Shown piece by piece: positions 23,988 through 32,377 of a DNA stretch of 40,803 bases. The stretch comes from Methanobacteriota archaeon. GTDB taxonomy: Archaea; Thermoplasmatota; Poseidoniia; Poseidoniales; Thalassarchaeaceae. Position 1 is the first letter of the stretch; each line of letters starts with the position of its first letter. The stretch lies in contig PBHZ01000019.1 of NCBI GenBank assembly GCA_002719615.1, positions 33,651-74,453 on the forward strand, given 5' to 3'. A program made the translations under genes and the position numbers. The notes under the pieces were generated by a model. That model did no database searches. It was not told the DNA's origin and saw only the letters and a list, made by a program, of their open reading frames with translations.

Positions 23988-24957
23988 TATTCATTAACTC
24001 CAAAATTTCTTCTACTAATATCAATGCTTCTTTATCTCCCTCGGCAGCCAATCTCCTTGTCATAAAAAATGCCTCTGATATCCTATCTTGTGCTATCATT
24101 AATTTTACTTTTTCTTTTAACCCGATTTTTTGTGTTATCAATTCTACTTCTTCAATCTCAATTATTGAATTTGAAATTTGTTCCATTTTTTTTAGGAAAT
24201 CAACTCTTTGAGATATCTTTGGAATTTTCCAAGGTTTACTCTTCCGCCCTTCTAATTTATCTTCCATTCTGGATTTAAATAATTCTCTAGATTTGGATTT
24301 GGGGAAATGAGTTTGAGCCTGATCATAACAAAACCAAGCTTGATCAAATTCTTCTCTCCTTTCATGTAATTTTCCTAACTCTATCCATAATTCATAATTT
24401 GAAGAGTTTTGTGATAACAGATATTTACTTAATTCAAGGAATAAATTTTCATAACCAGCTTTTTTTAATCTTTCAATTCTTCTTGAAAATAGAATATTCG
24501 CCCTAGGATCTCTAATATCTAAAAGTTTCAATCTTTCTCTAAATATCTCAATTTCTTTATTATTATTTTTAATATTTAACCACCATATATCAGGATCCAA
24601 AGGATCAATTTTGAATGCAGCTTCTAGCAACTTAATGCCTGATTGAATTAGATTGATGTTATGTAACTGTTCTAGCAGTACCTTATCTCTTCCCAAAATA
24701 TTGAATAAATCCTCGAGAATTAATTTAATCCCTAAATCATCTTTATTTATCATCTTTATTTTAACTAATAGATGCCAGTTATCGGGATTTGTAAAGTCAT
24801 ATAGTATAGCCTGTTTTGCATTTTGTTCTGCCCACATCACGTTATTCTGATCCAATCCTAAATTCAAAAATTTCTCTGCCTGACTTCTATGTCTATTCCC
24901 CAAACTTCGTCTGGGATGCTGTAAATTTTTTTTTATATTTATTTTATCTTGGCTCAT
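23977..24957 (-). CDS. TPR-like helical protein, unrecognised
   Basis: This 326-residue protein starts at ATG 24957 (MSQDKINIKKNLQHPRRSLG); the upstream extension overlaps ubiD and is not used. It begins with a basic segment and then shows tetratricopeptide-like helix pairs: AEQNAKQAILYDFTNPDNWH, LLEAAFKIDPLDPDIWWLNI and LGKLHERREEFDQAWFCYDQ, each with the spacing of TPR units (W and P at repeat ends). The C-terminal part is rich in K and E. It probably acts as a protein-binding scaffold. It sits seven bases after ubiD and overlaps the Nudix gene, so the three form one minus-strand unit. Family name is not assigned. Confidence 0.72.
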   Translation of the reverse strand: MSQDKINIKKNLQHPRRSLGNRHRSQAEKFLNLGLDQNNVMWAEQNAKQAILYDFTNPDNWHLLVKIKMINKDDLGIKLILEDLFNILGRDKVLLEQLHNINLIQSGIKLLEAAFKIDPLDPDIWWLNIKNNNKEIEIFRERLKLLDIRDPRANILFSRRIERLKKAGYENLFLELSKYLLSQNSSNYELWIELGKLHERREEFDQAWFCYDQAQTHFPKSKSRELFKSRMEDKLEGRKSKPWKIPKISQRVDFLKKMEQISNSIIEIEEVELITQKIGLKEKVKLMIAQDRISEAFFMTRRLAAEGDKEALILVEEILELMNNEK

Positions 24958-24964
24958 AATGAAA

Positions 24965-26287
24965 TCACAAAACCGATTCATACTCTGCTTTATCTGTACC
25001 TGGTGGAAGTGTAGCATCCATTCCAATTTTACTGGTCAAACCTTCCTTGGATCTACTTGGATCAAGACTTGATCCTTTTTGATTGGAAAGTATTACTGTA
25101 TCTTTATCGGGCTGCCATCGAGTCATTAACGCCCATTCTACTCTTGTAGGATTTGAGGTATCTATGTCTTTATCTACCACAATAACTTGTTTCATAGATT
25201 TATGACCATTTAATGCCGCATGTATTGCTTTAACCCCATCGCCTTCTTTTTGTGGTTCTATTTGTACAACCGAAGATAACCAACCACAACCACCATCAGT
25301 CAAGTAAACGTCGGTACATGGAACAACTGCTGAAACGGCGGCTTTTATTGTCGGAGCTCTTGGCATACCCATCAAAGTTCTGTGCTCTACTTCTGCTTGA
25401 ATCAAGGCATGGAATATTGGTTCATTTCTATGATGTACTGCATCATATTCTATTACTGGTTCTTGTCTAACTCCATCTACTGTTCCTGTAATATCTACAT
25501 ATGGTCCTTCATCATCAAATTCGAGTGTTATTCTTGCCTCCATAGCGTATTCAGCATTTGCCGGAACGGCTATTCCATTATTTAATCTAACAAGAGTTAG
25601 AGGCTTTCCATGTAATTTTTGATGCAATGAAGCTGCTACTCTCAATTCATCTAACGGTTCATTGAATGACATTGCTGCAGCCAAAAGAACAACCGGATCA
25701 GGAGCATTGACAACTGCTATTGATACTTCATCTCCATTTTCTTGTGCTCCTTCCATCATGGTACGCAGATGTCTTGGAACAAATCTTGACACAGTATGAT
25801 TTTTATCTCTCAAATATTGTCTATGGAATGACATATTTCTAATTCCTCCATATTCTGCTATAATTACTGATGCTGATTGATATCTTCCTTTATCTTCTTT
25901 GTAGTGCCAAGGAATTGGAATAATTTCTAGATTTACTTGTTTCTGAGTATTACTCATAACTGGGGCTTCATCTTTCTCAATTATTATTGGTTCAGAAGGA
26001 TTCTTCATTGCCCAGGCCATTGTATCAATCAACTCTCCAGGGGTAATGTCAAAGGTACTACATATCCTCTCTCTCGTTAACACGTTAACAGCGGCCTTAT
26101 GTCCGTCTGATTCGGTAATATTAGTGAATAAAAGAGGAGGATTTCCTTTACCAACAGAATATTCCAACATTTCATTAATTACACTAGTTCTTTCTTCAAC
26201 TTTTTCAACATCATGAAGCAAGTCCCGGAATGACATATAGCTTACCAACTGCTCAATCTGTTTGAATGTTAGCAATAACAATGACAT
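24965..26287 (-). CDS. UbiD-family prenylated-FMN decarboxylase
   Basis: UbiD enzymes decarboxylate unsaturated acids using prenylated FMN. FHRQYLRDKNHTVSRFVPRH and the active-site stretch VPANAEYAMEARITLEF, with its two glutamates, mark the family, and the C-terminal region (VEWALMTRWQPDKDTVIL) also fits. In archaea one UbiD homologue is the trans-anhydromevalonate-5-phosphate decarboxylase of the modified mevalonate route; another (MqnL) acts in futalosine menaquinone synthesis. IPK and Idi/GGPPS nearby favour the first; MqnE at the right edge leaves the second open. ATG 26287 lies 37 bases after a GGTATAAG box; ATG 26236 (MSFRDLLHDVE) begins at the conserved part and is a real alternative. 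The partner UbiX-type gene is not in this window. Confidence 0.85.
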   Translation of the reverse strand: MSLLLLTFKQIEQLVSYMSFRDLLHDVEKVEERTSVINEMLEYSVGKGNPPLLFTNITESDGHKAAVNVLTRERICSTFDITPGELIDTMAWAMKNPSEPIIIEKDEAPVMSNTQKQVNLEIIPIPWHYKEDKGRYQSASVIIAEYGGIRNMSFHRQYLRDKNHTVSRFVPRHLRTMMEGAQENGDEVSIAVVNAPDPVVLLAAAMSFNEPLDELRVAASLHQKLHGKPLTLVRLNNGIAVPANAEYAMEARITLEFDDEGPYVDITGTVDGVRQEPVIEYDAVHHRNEPIFHALIQAEVEHRTLMGMPRAPTIKAAVSAVVPCTDVYLTDGGCGWLSSVVQIEPQKEGDGVKAIHAALNGHKSMKQVIVVDKDIDTSNPTRVEWALMTRWQPDKDTVILSNQKGSSLDPSRSKEGLTSKIGMDATLPPGTDKAEYESVL

Positions 26288-26308
26288 TTTATGTCAATAT
26301 CAATTGAC
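26282..26308. promoter_or_regulatory. Overlapping inverted repeats at the ubiD promoter (operator candidate)
   Basis: Two perfect 6-base inverted repeats overlap here: TGACAT-ttt-ATGTCA at 26282-26296 and GTCAAT-atca-ATTGAC at 26293-26308. They lie where ubiD transcription should begin, about 25 bases after the GGTATAAG box read on the minus strand. That placement fits a repressor-binding site. No cognate regulator gene is seen in the window. Confidence 0.4.
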
Positions 26309-26323
26309 TTAAGCCTCTCATTT

Positions 26324-26331
26324 CTTATACC
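26324..26331. promoter_or_regulatory. Shared TATA-like box between ubiD and rps12
   Basis: CTTATACC on the plus strand is GGTATAAG on the minus strand. On the plus strand it is about 45 bases before the rps12 TTG start, giving a leader of about 20 bases that contains GAGGG as a ribosome-binding site. On the minus strand it serves ubiD. The same GGTATAAG occurs upstream of the transketolase gene. Confidence 0.45.
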
Positions 26332-26369
26332 AAAGGTGGGTCGCCGAGACATCATTTAGAGGGTTATAG

Positions 26370-26810
26370 TTGGGTCGTGGATTATTTTCTGGTTCGAAAA
26401 TGAAGAGTGATCGTAAGAAATATAGGTGGAAGGAACGACAATTCCGAAATCGACAATTCAAGAGGCGTTCTGGAGGAGTCTTGAAACACGATCCTTTGAA
26501 AGGTAGTACCCAAGCCAAGGGAATTGTAATAGAAAAAGTTGGCTTCGAAGCGAAACAGCCTAACTCTGCTATAAGAAAGGCAGTAAAAATTAGTTTAATA
26601 AGAACAGGTAATAAACTGACAGCTTTTGCTCCAGGAGATGGTGCAATTTCGTTTATTGATGAGCATGATGAAGTCTTAGTAGAAGGAATTGGAGGAAGTA
26701 AAGGTAGATCTTACGGTGATTTACCTGGTGTAAGATTTAAAGTAATCAAAGTAAACGGTGTTTCTCTCGATGAGATGGTAAGAGGACGAAAAGAGAAACC
26801 AGTAAGGTAG
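26370..26810 (+). CDS. rps12: Small-subunit ribosomal protein uS12
   Basis: uS12 sits at the decoding centre of the 30S subunit. EAKQPNSAIRKAVKISLIR and GDGAISFIDEHDEVLVEGIG are diagnostic, and the sequence is of the long archaeal form (146 aa, ending GRKEKPVR). The TTG start at 26370 is chosen because MGRGLFSGSKMKSDRKKYRW aligns with the archaeal N-terminus, and GAGGG is seven bases upstream; ATG 26400 would cut the conserved first residues. It is followed eight bases later by rps7 in the usual order. Confidence 0.95.
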   Translation: MGRGLFSGSKMKSDRKKYRWKERQFRNRQFKRRSGGVLKHDPLKGSTQAKGIVIEKVGFEAKQPNSAIRKAVKISLIRTGNKLTAFAPGDGAISFIDEHDEVLVEGIGGSKGRSYGDLPGVRFKVIKVNGVSLDEMVRGRKEKPVR

Positions 26811-26818
26811 GTGTCATA

Positions 26819-27433
26819 ATGACTGAAGAAGAACAAGAAGAAAAAGTAACTCAAGATCCTATTGCAGGAATTGGGACAATGGTTTTTGGAAAATGGGATG
26901 CTACCGATGTTATTTGTGAGGATCCAGGCTTAGCTCCATATATCAATTTACAAACTATAGGTACTCCACATTCTGGAGGTAGACATGCAAATGAATATTT
27001 TGGAAAAGCTAATCTTTCTATCATTGAAAGATTTATCAATAATTTAATGCGTTCTGGAAAATTCTCAGGAAAAAAACAACATTGCGCCAAAGCCTTTGAA
27101 AATGCATTAGATTCTATTAATGAAAAAACAGGGGCTAATCCTTTACAGAATTTTATCGATGCCATTAAAGAAGCAGCACCATGTGAAGAGATAACAAGAA
27201 TAAAAATGGGTGCTGTTAGTCAACCTAAAGCAGTAGATTCTTCTCCGATGAGGCGTATTGATATTGCCCTAAGAAATCTTTCTGTTGGCTGTGCTTCTGC
27301 AACTGCAAAAAGTAAAAAATCACTAACTGAAGGTATCGTTTCTGAAATCACGAAGGCCGCGCAGGGTGACGTTAGTTCATACTCCGTAGGAAAGAGAGAT
27401 GAAGTAGAAAGAATAGCGTCCTCTGCTAGATGA
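26819..27433 (+). CDS. rps7: Small-subunit ribosomal protein uS7
   Basis: uS7 binds the 3' domain of 16S rRNA and nucleates head assembly. TPHSGGRHANEYFGKANLSI near the N-terminus and AVSQPKAVDSSPMRRIDIAL in the middle match archaeal uS7, and the protein ends in an RNA-binding helix-rich tail (GKRDEVERIASSAR). Length 204 aa is normal for archaea. The N-terminal 15 residues are acidic. It lies eight bases after rps12 with a GGTG ribosome-binding site, and 102 bases before EF-2. Confidence 0.95.
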   Translation: MTEEEQEEKVTQDPIAGIGTMVFGKWDATDVICEDPGLAPYINLQTIGTPHSGGRHANEYFGKANLSIIERFINNLMRSGKFSGKKQHCAKAFENALDSINEKTGANPLQNFIDAIKEAAPCEEITRIKMGAVSQPKAVDSSPMRRIDIALRNLSVGCASATAKSKKSLTEGIVSEITKAAQGDVSSYSVGKRDEVERIASSAR

Positions 27434-27435
27434 TT

Positions 27436-27454
27436 TGGTTAAGAGACTTAACTA
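27436..27454 (+). other. Hairpin-forming inverted repeat after rps7
   Basis: GTTAAG-aga-CTTAAC is a perfect 6-base inverted repeat with a three-base loop. Adding a G-U and a U-A pair gives an eight-pair stem. It begins just after the rps7 stop and is followed by a pyrimidine-rich stretch. It could end or slow rps12-rps7 transcription or stabilise the 3' end. Confidence 0.35.
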
Positions 27455-27485
27455 CTCTACCTTGCTTCATTTATTGTTCTTTACA

Positions 27486-27535
27486 ATCGTATTTATCAAC
27501 CTTAGGCAGGTCGACGAAACAATTGAGGTCATAAT
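27486..27535 (+). promoter_or_regulatory. Promoter and leader of the EF-2 gene
   Basis: A TATA-like GTATTTAT at 27489-27496 lies 46 bases before the EF-2 ATG. Transcription would start near 27515, and the leader contains a GAGGT ribosome-binding site six bases before the start codon. EF-2 may thus be transcribed separately from rps7. Confidence 0.45.
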
Positions 27536-29749
27536 ATGGGTCGTAAAGAAGATAATATTGAACGTGCAGTAGAAGTAATGCATACAAGGGAAAATATTCG
27601 AAATTTAGCAATTGCTGCCCACATAGATCATGGTAAAACCACCTTATCAGATAATCTTATTGCCGGAGCCGGAATGATGTCAGAAGATTTGGCAGGAAAA
27701 TCTAGAGTTTTGGATTTTGATGATCAAGAAAGTGCTCGTGGAATTACTATTAATGCTGCTAGTGCATCTATGGTGCACGAGGTAGATGGTTCTGATTATT
27801 TAATCAATCTAATTGATACTCCTGGCCACGTAGACTTTGGTGGAGACGTTACTCGTGCAATGAGGGCAGTAGATGGATGTATCATTTTGGCCTGTGCTGT
27901 TGAAGGTACCATGCCTCAAACAGAAACAGTCGTTAGACAAGCACTCAAGGAAAAAGTAAGGCCTGTATTATTCATAAACAAGGTGGATCGATTAATAAAC
28001 GAACTTCAAATTGATGGTGAAGAAATGATGTCTAGATTTCAGAAAATAATCATCAAAGTTAACAAATTAATCTCTACATTTGCTCCAACAGAGGAGTTAG
28101 CCAAATCCTGGCAGGTAGACGTTTCTAAGGGGACTGTTGCATTTGGCTCGGCTTACTATAATTGGGGAATGTCCATTCCTTATATGGTGAAGAGTGGGAT
28201 AAATATGACACAAGTTATGGATTATTGTAAAAATGATAAACAAAAAGAACTTGCAAAATTGGCTCCAGTACATAGGGTTCTGTTGGATATGGCAGTAGAT
28301 AAACTACCATCGCCATTAGTAGCACAGGAATATAGAATACCCAATATATGGCAGGGTGATTTAGATTCAGAGTTCGCTAAATCAATGATTAACTGCGATT
28401 CCTCAGGACCATTATCATTGATGATAGTAAAGATTTGGATGGATCCACATGCTGGAGAGGTTGCTGTAGGAAGGGTATATTCAGGATCTATTAAACATGG
28501 AGAATCCGTTTGGGCACTTGGTGCTGGTAAGGCAGAAAGAGTACAGCAAGTTAGTATGATGGTTGGAGGCGATAGGATAGCGGTTTCAGAAGTTTCTGCT
28601 GGAAATATAGCAGCATTAACTGGAATAAAAAGTGCCGCTGCAGGAGTTACTATAACACGCAATAAAGATGATACGGGTTTCGAACCAATTCGCCACTATT
28701 CAGAACCTGTCGTTACAGTTGCAGTCGAGCCTCAGTCGATGAAAGATTTACCAAAATTTATTGACGCATTAAGAAGCTTGGCCAAAGCAGATGCCTCACT
28801 ACAGGTTTCTACTAATGCAGAAACAGGGGAGGCATTATTGGCAGGTATGGGCGAACTACATTTGGAAATTACAACATACAGAATTGAAGAAGAACAAGGA
28901 ATTAAAGTGAAAGTTAGTGAACCTATTGTCGTGTACAGGGAATCAATTGAAGGAAATAATAATGGTCGTCCATTTGAAGGTAAGTCTCCAAATCGTCATA
29001 ATAGGTTTTACATTGAGGTTGAACCACTTCCTGAGAATGTTATTCAAGGTTTACGCGATGGAGATTTTGGTAAAGAAGGAGCAATTAGAACTAAAGATGC
29101 CAAAGAGGTTGGGAATAAATTTGCTGAATTTGGCATGGATAAGGATTTAATGCGTAAAATATATGCAATACATGGAACAAATGTTTTGGTGAATGATACT
29201 AAAGGAATACAAAATCTTCATGAAACTAGAGAGTTAATTATTGAAGGTTTTATTGATTGTTGTAAGAAAGGACCAGTAGCTGAAGAACCATTGATGGGAG
29301 TAATGGTAAGATTAGTTGATGCTAAACTACACGAAGATGCGATACATAGAGGCCCTGCTCAGACTATCCCGGCTGTCAGAAATTCTATGAAAGGAGCCCT
29401 AATTAGAGCTCGCTCAGTCATATTTGAGCCAATGCAAAATATCCGTATTGACGCTCCAAATGATGTTATCGGAGGAGTCACGAGTGAACTTAACAAACGT
29501 AGAGGAATAATTGAGGATATGCCGGTCGAGGGAGGAACAGCTAGTGTAATAGGCAAAATGCCAGTTGCTGAATCTTTCGGTTTTTCTAACAGTGTCAGAG
29601 CAGCAAGTCAAGGTAGGGCAGTTTGGAACACAGAAAATGCTGGCTATGTTCATTTGCCTAGGGAACTATTCAATAAAGTAGTTGTTGAAATTAGAGAGCG
29701 AAAAGGTTTGAAAACTGAGCTCCCCGGTGAAGCACAATATATGGATTAA
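27536..29749 (+). CDS. fusA: Translation elongation factor 2
   Basis: EF-2 (aEF-2) is the GTPase that moves tRNAs and mRNA through the ribosome. GTPase motifs are G1 AHIDHGKT (28-35), G2 RGITI (68-72), G3 DTPGH (94-98) and G4 NKVD (148-151). The C-terminal domain IV contains AIHRGPAQTIPAVRN, and His604 is the residue that is converted to diphthamide in archaea and eukaryotes; Dph6 for the last step is encoded in this window. Length 737 aa is normal for archaeal EF-2. Strong promoter and ribosome-binding signals precede it. It is convergent with the IPP isomerase/GGPP synthase gene. Confidence 0.97.
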   Translation: MGRKEDNIERAVEVMHTRENIRNLAIAAHIDHGKTTLSDNLIAGAGMMSEDLAGKSRVLDFDDQESARGITINAASASMVHEVDGSDYLINLIDTPGHVDFGGDVTRAMRAVDGCIILACAVEGTMPQTETVVRQALKEKVRPVLFINKVDRLINELQIDGEEMMSRFQKIIIKVNKLISTFAPTEELAKSWQVDVSKGTVAFGSAYYNWGMSIPYMVKSGINMTQVMDYCKNDKQKELAKLAPVHRVLLDMAVDKLPSPLVAQEYRIPNIWQGDLDSEFAKSMINCDSSGPLSLMIVKIWMDPHAGEVAVGRVYSGSIKHGESVWALGAGKAERVQQVSMMVGGDRIAVSEVSAGNIAALTGIKSAAAGVTITRNKDDTGFEPIRHYSEPVVTVAVEPQSMKDLPKFIDALRSLAKADASLQVSTNAETGEALLAGMGELHLEITTYRIEEEQGIKVKVSEPIVVYRESIEGNNNGRPFEGKSPNRHNRFYIEVEPLPENVIQGLRDGDFGKEGAIRTKDAKEVGNKFAEFGMDKDLMRKIYAIHGTNVLVNDTKGIQNLHETRELIIEGFIDCCKKGPVAEEPLMGVMVRLVDAKLHEDAIHRGPAQTIPAVRNSMKGALIRARSVIFEPMQNIRIDAPNDVIGGVTSELNKRRGIIEDMPVEGGTASVIGKMPVAESFGFSNSVRAASQGRAVWNTENAGYVHLPRELFNKVVVEIRERKGLKTELPGEAQYMD

Positions 29750-29750
29750 T

Positions 29751-29760
29751 ATATTTTTTA
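29751..29760 (+). terminator. Oligo-T terminator after EF-2
   Basis: ATATTTTTTA directly after the EF-2 stop contains six T in a row on the plus strand. This is the usual archaeal intrinsic termination signal. It overlaps the stop codon of the convergent idi-ggpps gene. Confidence 0.4.
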
Positions 29761-31443
29761 ATTAATCCTAATTAGTTGGAAATCTGTCAATTCTCTTAAA
29801 ACATCTACTTCTGGACAACTTTTTAGATTATTTAGACATTCATGAGCAATTGAATGATGATACATTGCTCTTTTCTTTGCATATTCGATAGAACCAGACC
29901 TATGAAGATCTTCTATAGCAGCATCTAATTCTTCTTCACTACATGGTCCATTCCCAAAAACTCTATTAAAATTAGATAGATTAGTATTACTATCCATTGC
30001 ATGAATCGCAATCAATGTTCTCTTACCTTGAATAATATCAGATCCTGCAGGTTTTCCTAAGGTTTTCGTGTCTCCCGTGATATCTATAAGATCATCCATT
30101 AATTGGAAACATAATCCTAGATTTAATCCCCATTTAGCCATATTCAAAACTACATCCTGAGGAGCATTAGATAATATAGCTCCAGTTCTAGCACAAGTCT
30201 CAAACATAGCACTCGTCTTACCTGCAATCATTGCGATATATTCTTCCTCTGAAACATGTTTTCTATTTTCAAACTCTATATCCTCTTGTTGCCCTTCGGC
30301 AACTCTTCTAACCATTTCACCGATTGCTCTTACTAAGTATCGGAGATTCTCTCCAGATATTTCAGATGATTCAGCAAGAATTTCGAATCCTACTGCTAGC
30401 ATAGCATCACCTGCATTAATAGCAGTGGCATCGTCATAAGCTACGTGAACGGCATCTAGACCTCTTCTAATAGGGTCTTGATCTATGATATCGTCATGAA
30501 CAAGAGTGAAGTTATGAATTATTTCAATACATGCTCCCAATGTGTAATGACCATTGTTAGCATTTCCGATTGCTTCTCCAACTAGTCTTGGTAAAATTGC
30601 CCTTAATCTTTTACCTCCACCTGAGAAAAGATGAGTCATAGCACCATGTAATCTCTTTTGTTCCATTTTACTTAAACTAAACATAATTTCTTGTTCTACC
30701 TTACTTTTGTGTTCTTTTAAGGCATCCATCAAACCGCTTCCAGGTTTTTCTTTATCTAAATACAATTGACCGCAATCTATAATTTCTTTATTTTCCATAC
30801 TAATTATACTATCGATATTGGGATAATTTTGTTTCAAAAAATGTTTCCATATCATCAAGAACCAAGGCGCAATATATTCGTTAGCCCATTCCCCTTTCCT
30901 TTGCATCATACTCAAAAGTTGATTTTCATCTAACCACTTGACAGTTTCAATTTCATTTTCATTAATGTTTAAACTGACATCATATTGAACTAGTAGAACA
31001 TGATCTATTTCTTTTTCAATCCAATCATTATCCCATCTGCATTGATATTCAAATCGTCCTAATAAATTAAAATCCCAATTTTCCGTTATAGACATGGAAA
31101 TTCCTAATTCATGTTCTAATTTCCTTCTAGCTGCATTAATTACTCCACTGTCGTTCTCAATATTTTCATTATCTAAATCCAAAGGATGACTGCAACATGC
31201 GTTTGCCCAAACTCCTGGAAAAGTTATTTTTTCATTTGAACGCTGTTGAACCAGCATTTCTCCCTTATTATTGACGATTACAACACTAAATGCCCGATGT
31301 CTGTGTCCTTCTCCAAAATGACAATCAAGTTTGCTCATGGTGCCAATCACATTATCTTCTTTATCAACTAATAAGCACATTTCTTCCATCATTTCTGATT
31401 GTTCGGGGTCATGTTTTTCCAAATGCTTAATAGCGTCCGACAT
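29758..31443 (-). CDS. Fused isopentenyl-diphosphate isomerase (type I) and GGPP synthase
   Basis: A single 561-residue reading frame joins two isoprenoid enzymes. Residues 1 to about 215 are a Nudix-fold type I IPP isomerase: WANACCSHP carries the catalytic cysteine region, ARRKLEHELGI is the Nudix helix, and EKEIDHVL is the metal-binding stretch. After a short linker (about 215-235) an all-helical polyprenyl synthase begins. Its first aspartate-rich motif is VHDDIIDQ (DDIID about 317-321), the second is LMDDLID (DDLID about 450-454), and GGGKRLR binds diphosphate. Together they would interconvert IPP and DMAPP and condense them to a C20 (or similar) chain for ether lipids. No stop or frameshift lies between the parts. 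ATG 31443 is preferred to TTG 31452. It is 43 bases downstream of the IPK gene. Confidence 0.9.
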   Translation of the reverse strand: MSDAIKHLEKHDPEQSEMMEEMCLLVDKEDNVIGTMSKLDCHFGEGHRHRAFSVVIVNNKGEMLVQQRSNEKITFPGVWANACCSHPLDLDNENIENDSGVINAARRKLEHELGISMSITENWDFNLLGRFEYQCRWDNDWIEKEIDHVLLVQYDVSLNINENEIETVKWLDENQLLSMMQRKGEWANEYIAPWFLMIWKHFLKQNYPNIDSIISMENKEIIDCGQLYLDKEKPGSGLMDALKEHKSKVEQEIMFSLSKMEQKRLHGAMTHLFSGGGKRLRAILPRLVGEAIGNANNGHYTLGACIEIIHNFTLVHDDIIDQDPIRRGLDAVHVAYDDATAINAGDAMLAVGFEILAESSEISGENLRYLVRAIGEMVRRVAEGQQEDIEFENRKHVSEEEYIAMIAGKTSAMFETCARTGAILSNAPQDVVLNMAKWGLNLGLCFQLMDDLIDITGDTKTLGKPAGSDIIQGKRTLIAIHAMDSNTNLSNFNRVFGNGPCSEEELDAAIEDLHRSGSIEYAKKRAMYHHSIAHECLNNLKSCPEVDVLRELTDFQLIRIN

Positions 31444-31485
31444 ATATTTCAAATGTCGCAGTAGTAACTTGCCTATAATCCATCG

Positions 31486-32289
31486 TTATTGTGGTTTAAT
31501 CTTAGTCCCTATTGTAGAACCTGTCCTAACAAGTTGTAAGATTCTTTCTGGTCTATCGCCATTAAGAAACCAGACATTGTCAATTTTTTTCGCTATTTCT
31601 GATGCTCTCATCAATTTCAAATCCATCCCTCCTGTAACATCAACTTCTGAATTATGTGAAGTTCTAATAGAATCATTACTATTCCAAATAGGAACTAATT
31701 CGGCATCAGAATTATCTGGTGGTTTGTCCATTACACCATCAACATCCCCTAAGAGAAAAATTGTAAAATTTACATCTGGTATTTCTATAGAAAGTCTATA
31801 CATTAAATCATCCCCAGATAATATGCCAAATTCTTTTTCATCATCTCTCTCCACTACGTCTCCAAAACAGATTGGAATTATTTCGCCCAATTTTTTTTCA
31901 AATATACTTATATCTCCGATAAATTCTTTCCCGATATTCTTAGCCCAAATAGAAGGTGGAAATCCCGTTGAATTTAAATTAACTCTTTTCAATGAATCTA
32001 TAACTTCATTATTCAATTCTCTCATATCTTCTCTTATTTGTTTAACAGCTTTAATCTGTTTATCATTGATATCGTGATTAATTCCTTCCGAAATTTTCAT
32101 TTCTTTTGATAATATGTGGCCATAAGAACCTGCACCATGTACAATAATAATATTATATTTTTCTTCAATTAAAATTTTTATTACTTTACATACTTTATTG
32201 ATCGCATCTTTATCCAAGGTTTTTACTTTATTTTTATTTGTTATTAAACCCCCTCCAAGTTTAATTACTATTCTACCTTTGGTACTCAC
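31486..32289 (-). CDS. ipk: Isopentenyl phosphate kinase
   Basis: IPK phosphorylates isopentenyl phosphate to IPP, the last step of the archaeal mevalonate pathway before isomerisation. It is an amino-acid-kinase fold protein: IVIKLGGGLIT at the N-terminus and HGAGSYGH with the catalytic histidine are diagnostic, and GDVDGVMDKPP and EVDVTGGMDLKL follow in order. GTG 32289 is used because the resulting 267 residues match the family length (about 260); a longer frame to 32397 adds non-conserved sequence that overlaps the divergent gene. Its product feeds the Idi-GGPPS fusion encoded next on the same strand. Confidence 0.9.
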   Translation of the reverse strand: MSTKGRIVIKLGGGLITNKNKVKTLDKDAINKVCKVIKILIEEKYNIIIVHGAGSYGHILSKEMKISEGINHDINDKQIKAVKQIREDMRELNNEVIDSLKRVNLNSTGFPPSIWAKNIGKEFIGDISIFEKKLGEIIPICFGDVVERDDEKEFGILSGDDLMYRLSIEIPDVNFTIFLLGDVDGVMDKPPDNSDAELVPIWNSNDSIRTSHNSEVDVTGGMDLKLMRASEIAKKIDNVWFLNGDRPERILQLVRTGSTIGTKIKPQ

Positions 32290-32377
32290 AAATTGGTGGA
32301 AGAGGTGAGAGTATTCAATACTTACATTGAATGCTGTTATTGGACAACTTAATGTTACATGATTGCTTGGGAGTATT

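Noticed and set aside
31331..32077. A 248-codon open frame on the plus strand opposite ipk and the start of idi
   Set aside because: It is antisense to strongly conserved kinase motifs, has serine/isoleucine-rich low-complexity content and no recognisable domain. It is a shadow of the minus-strand genes.
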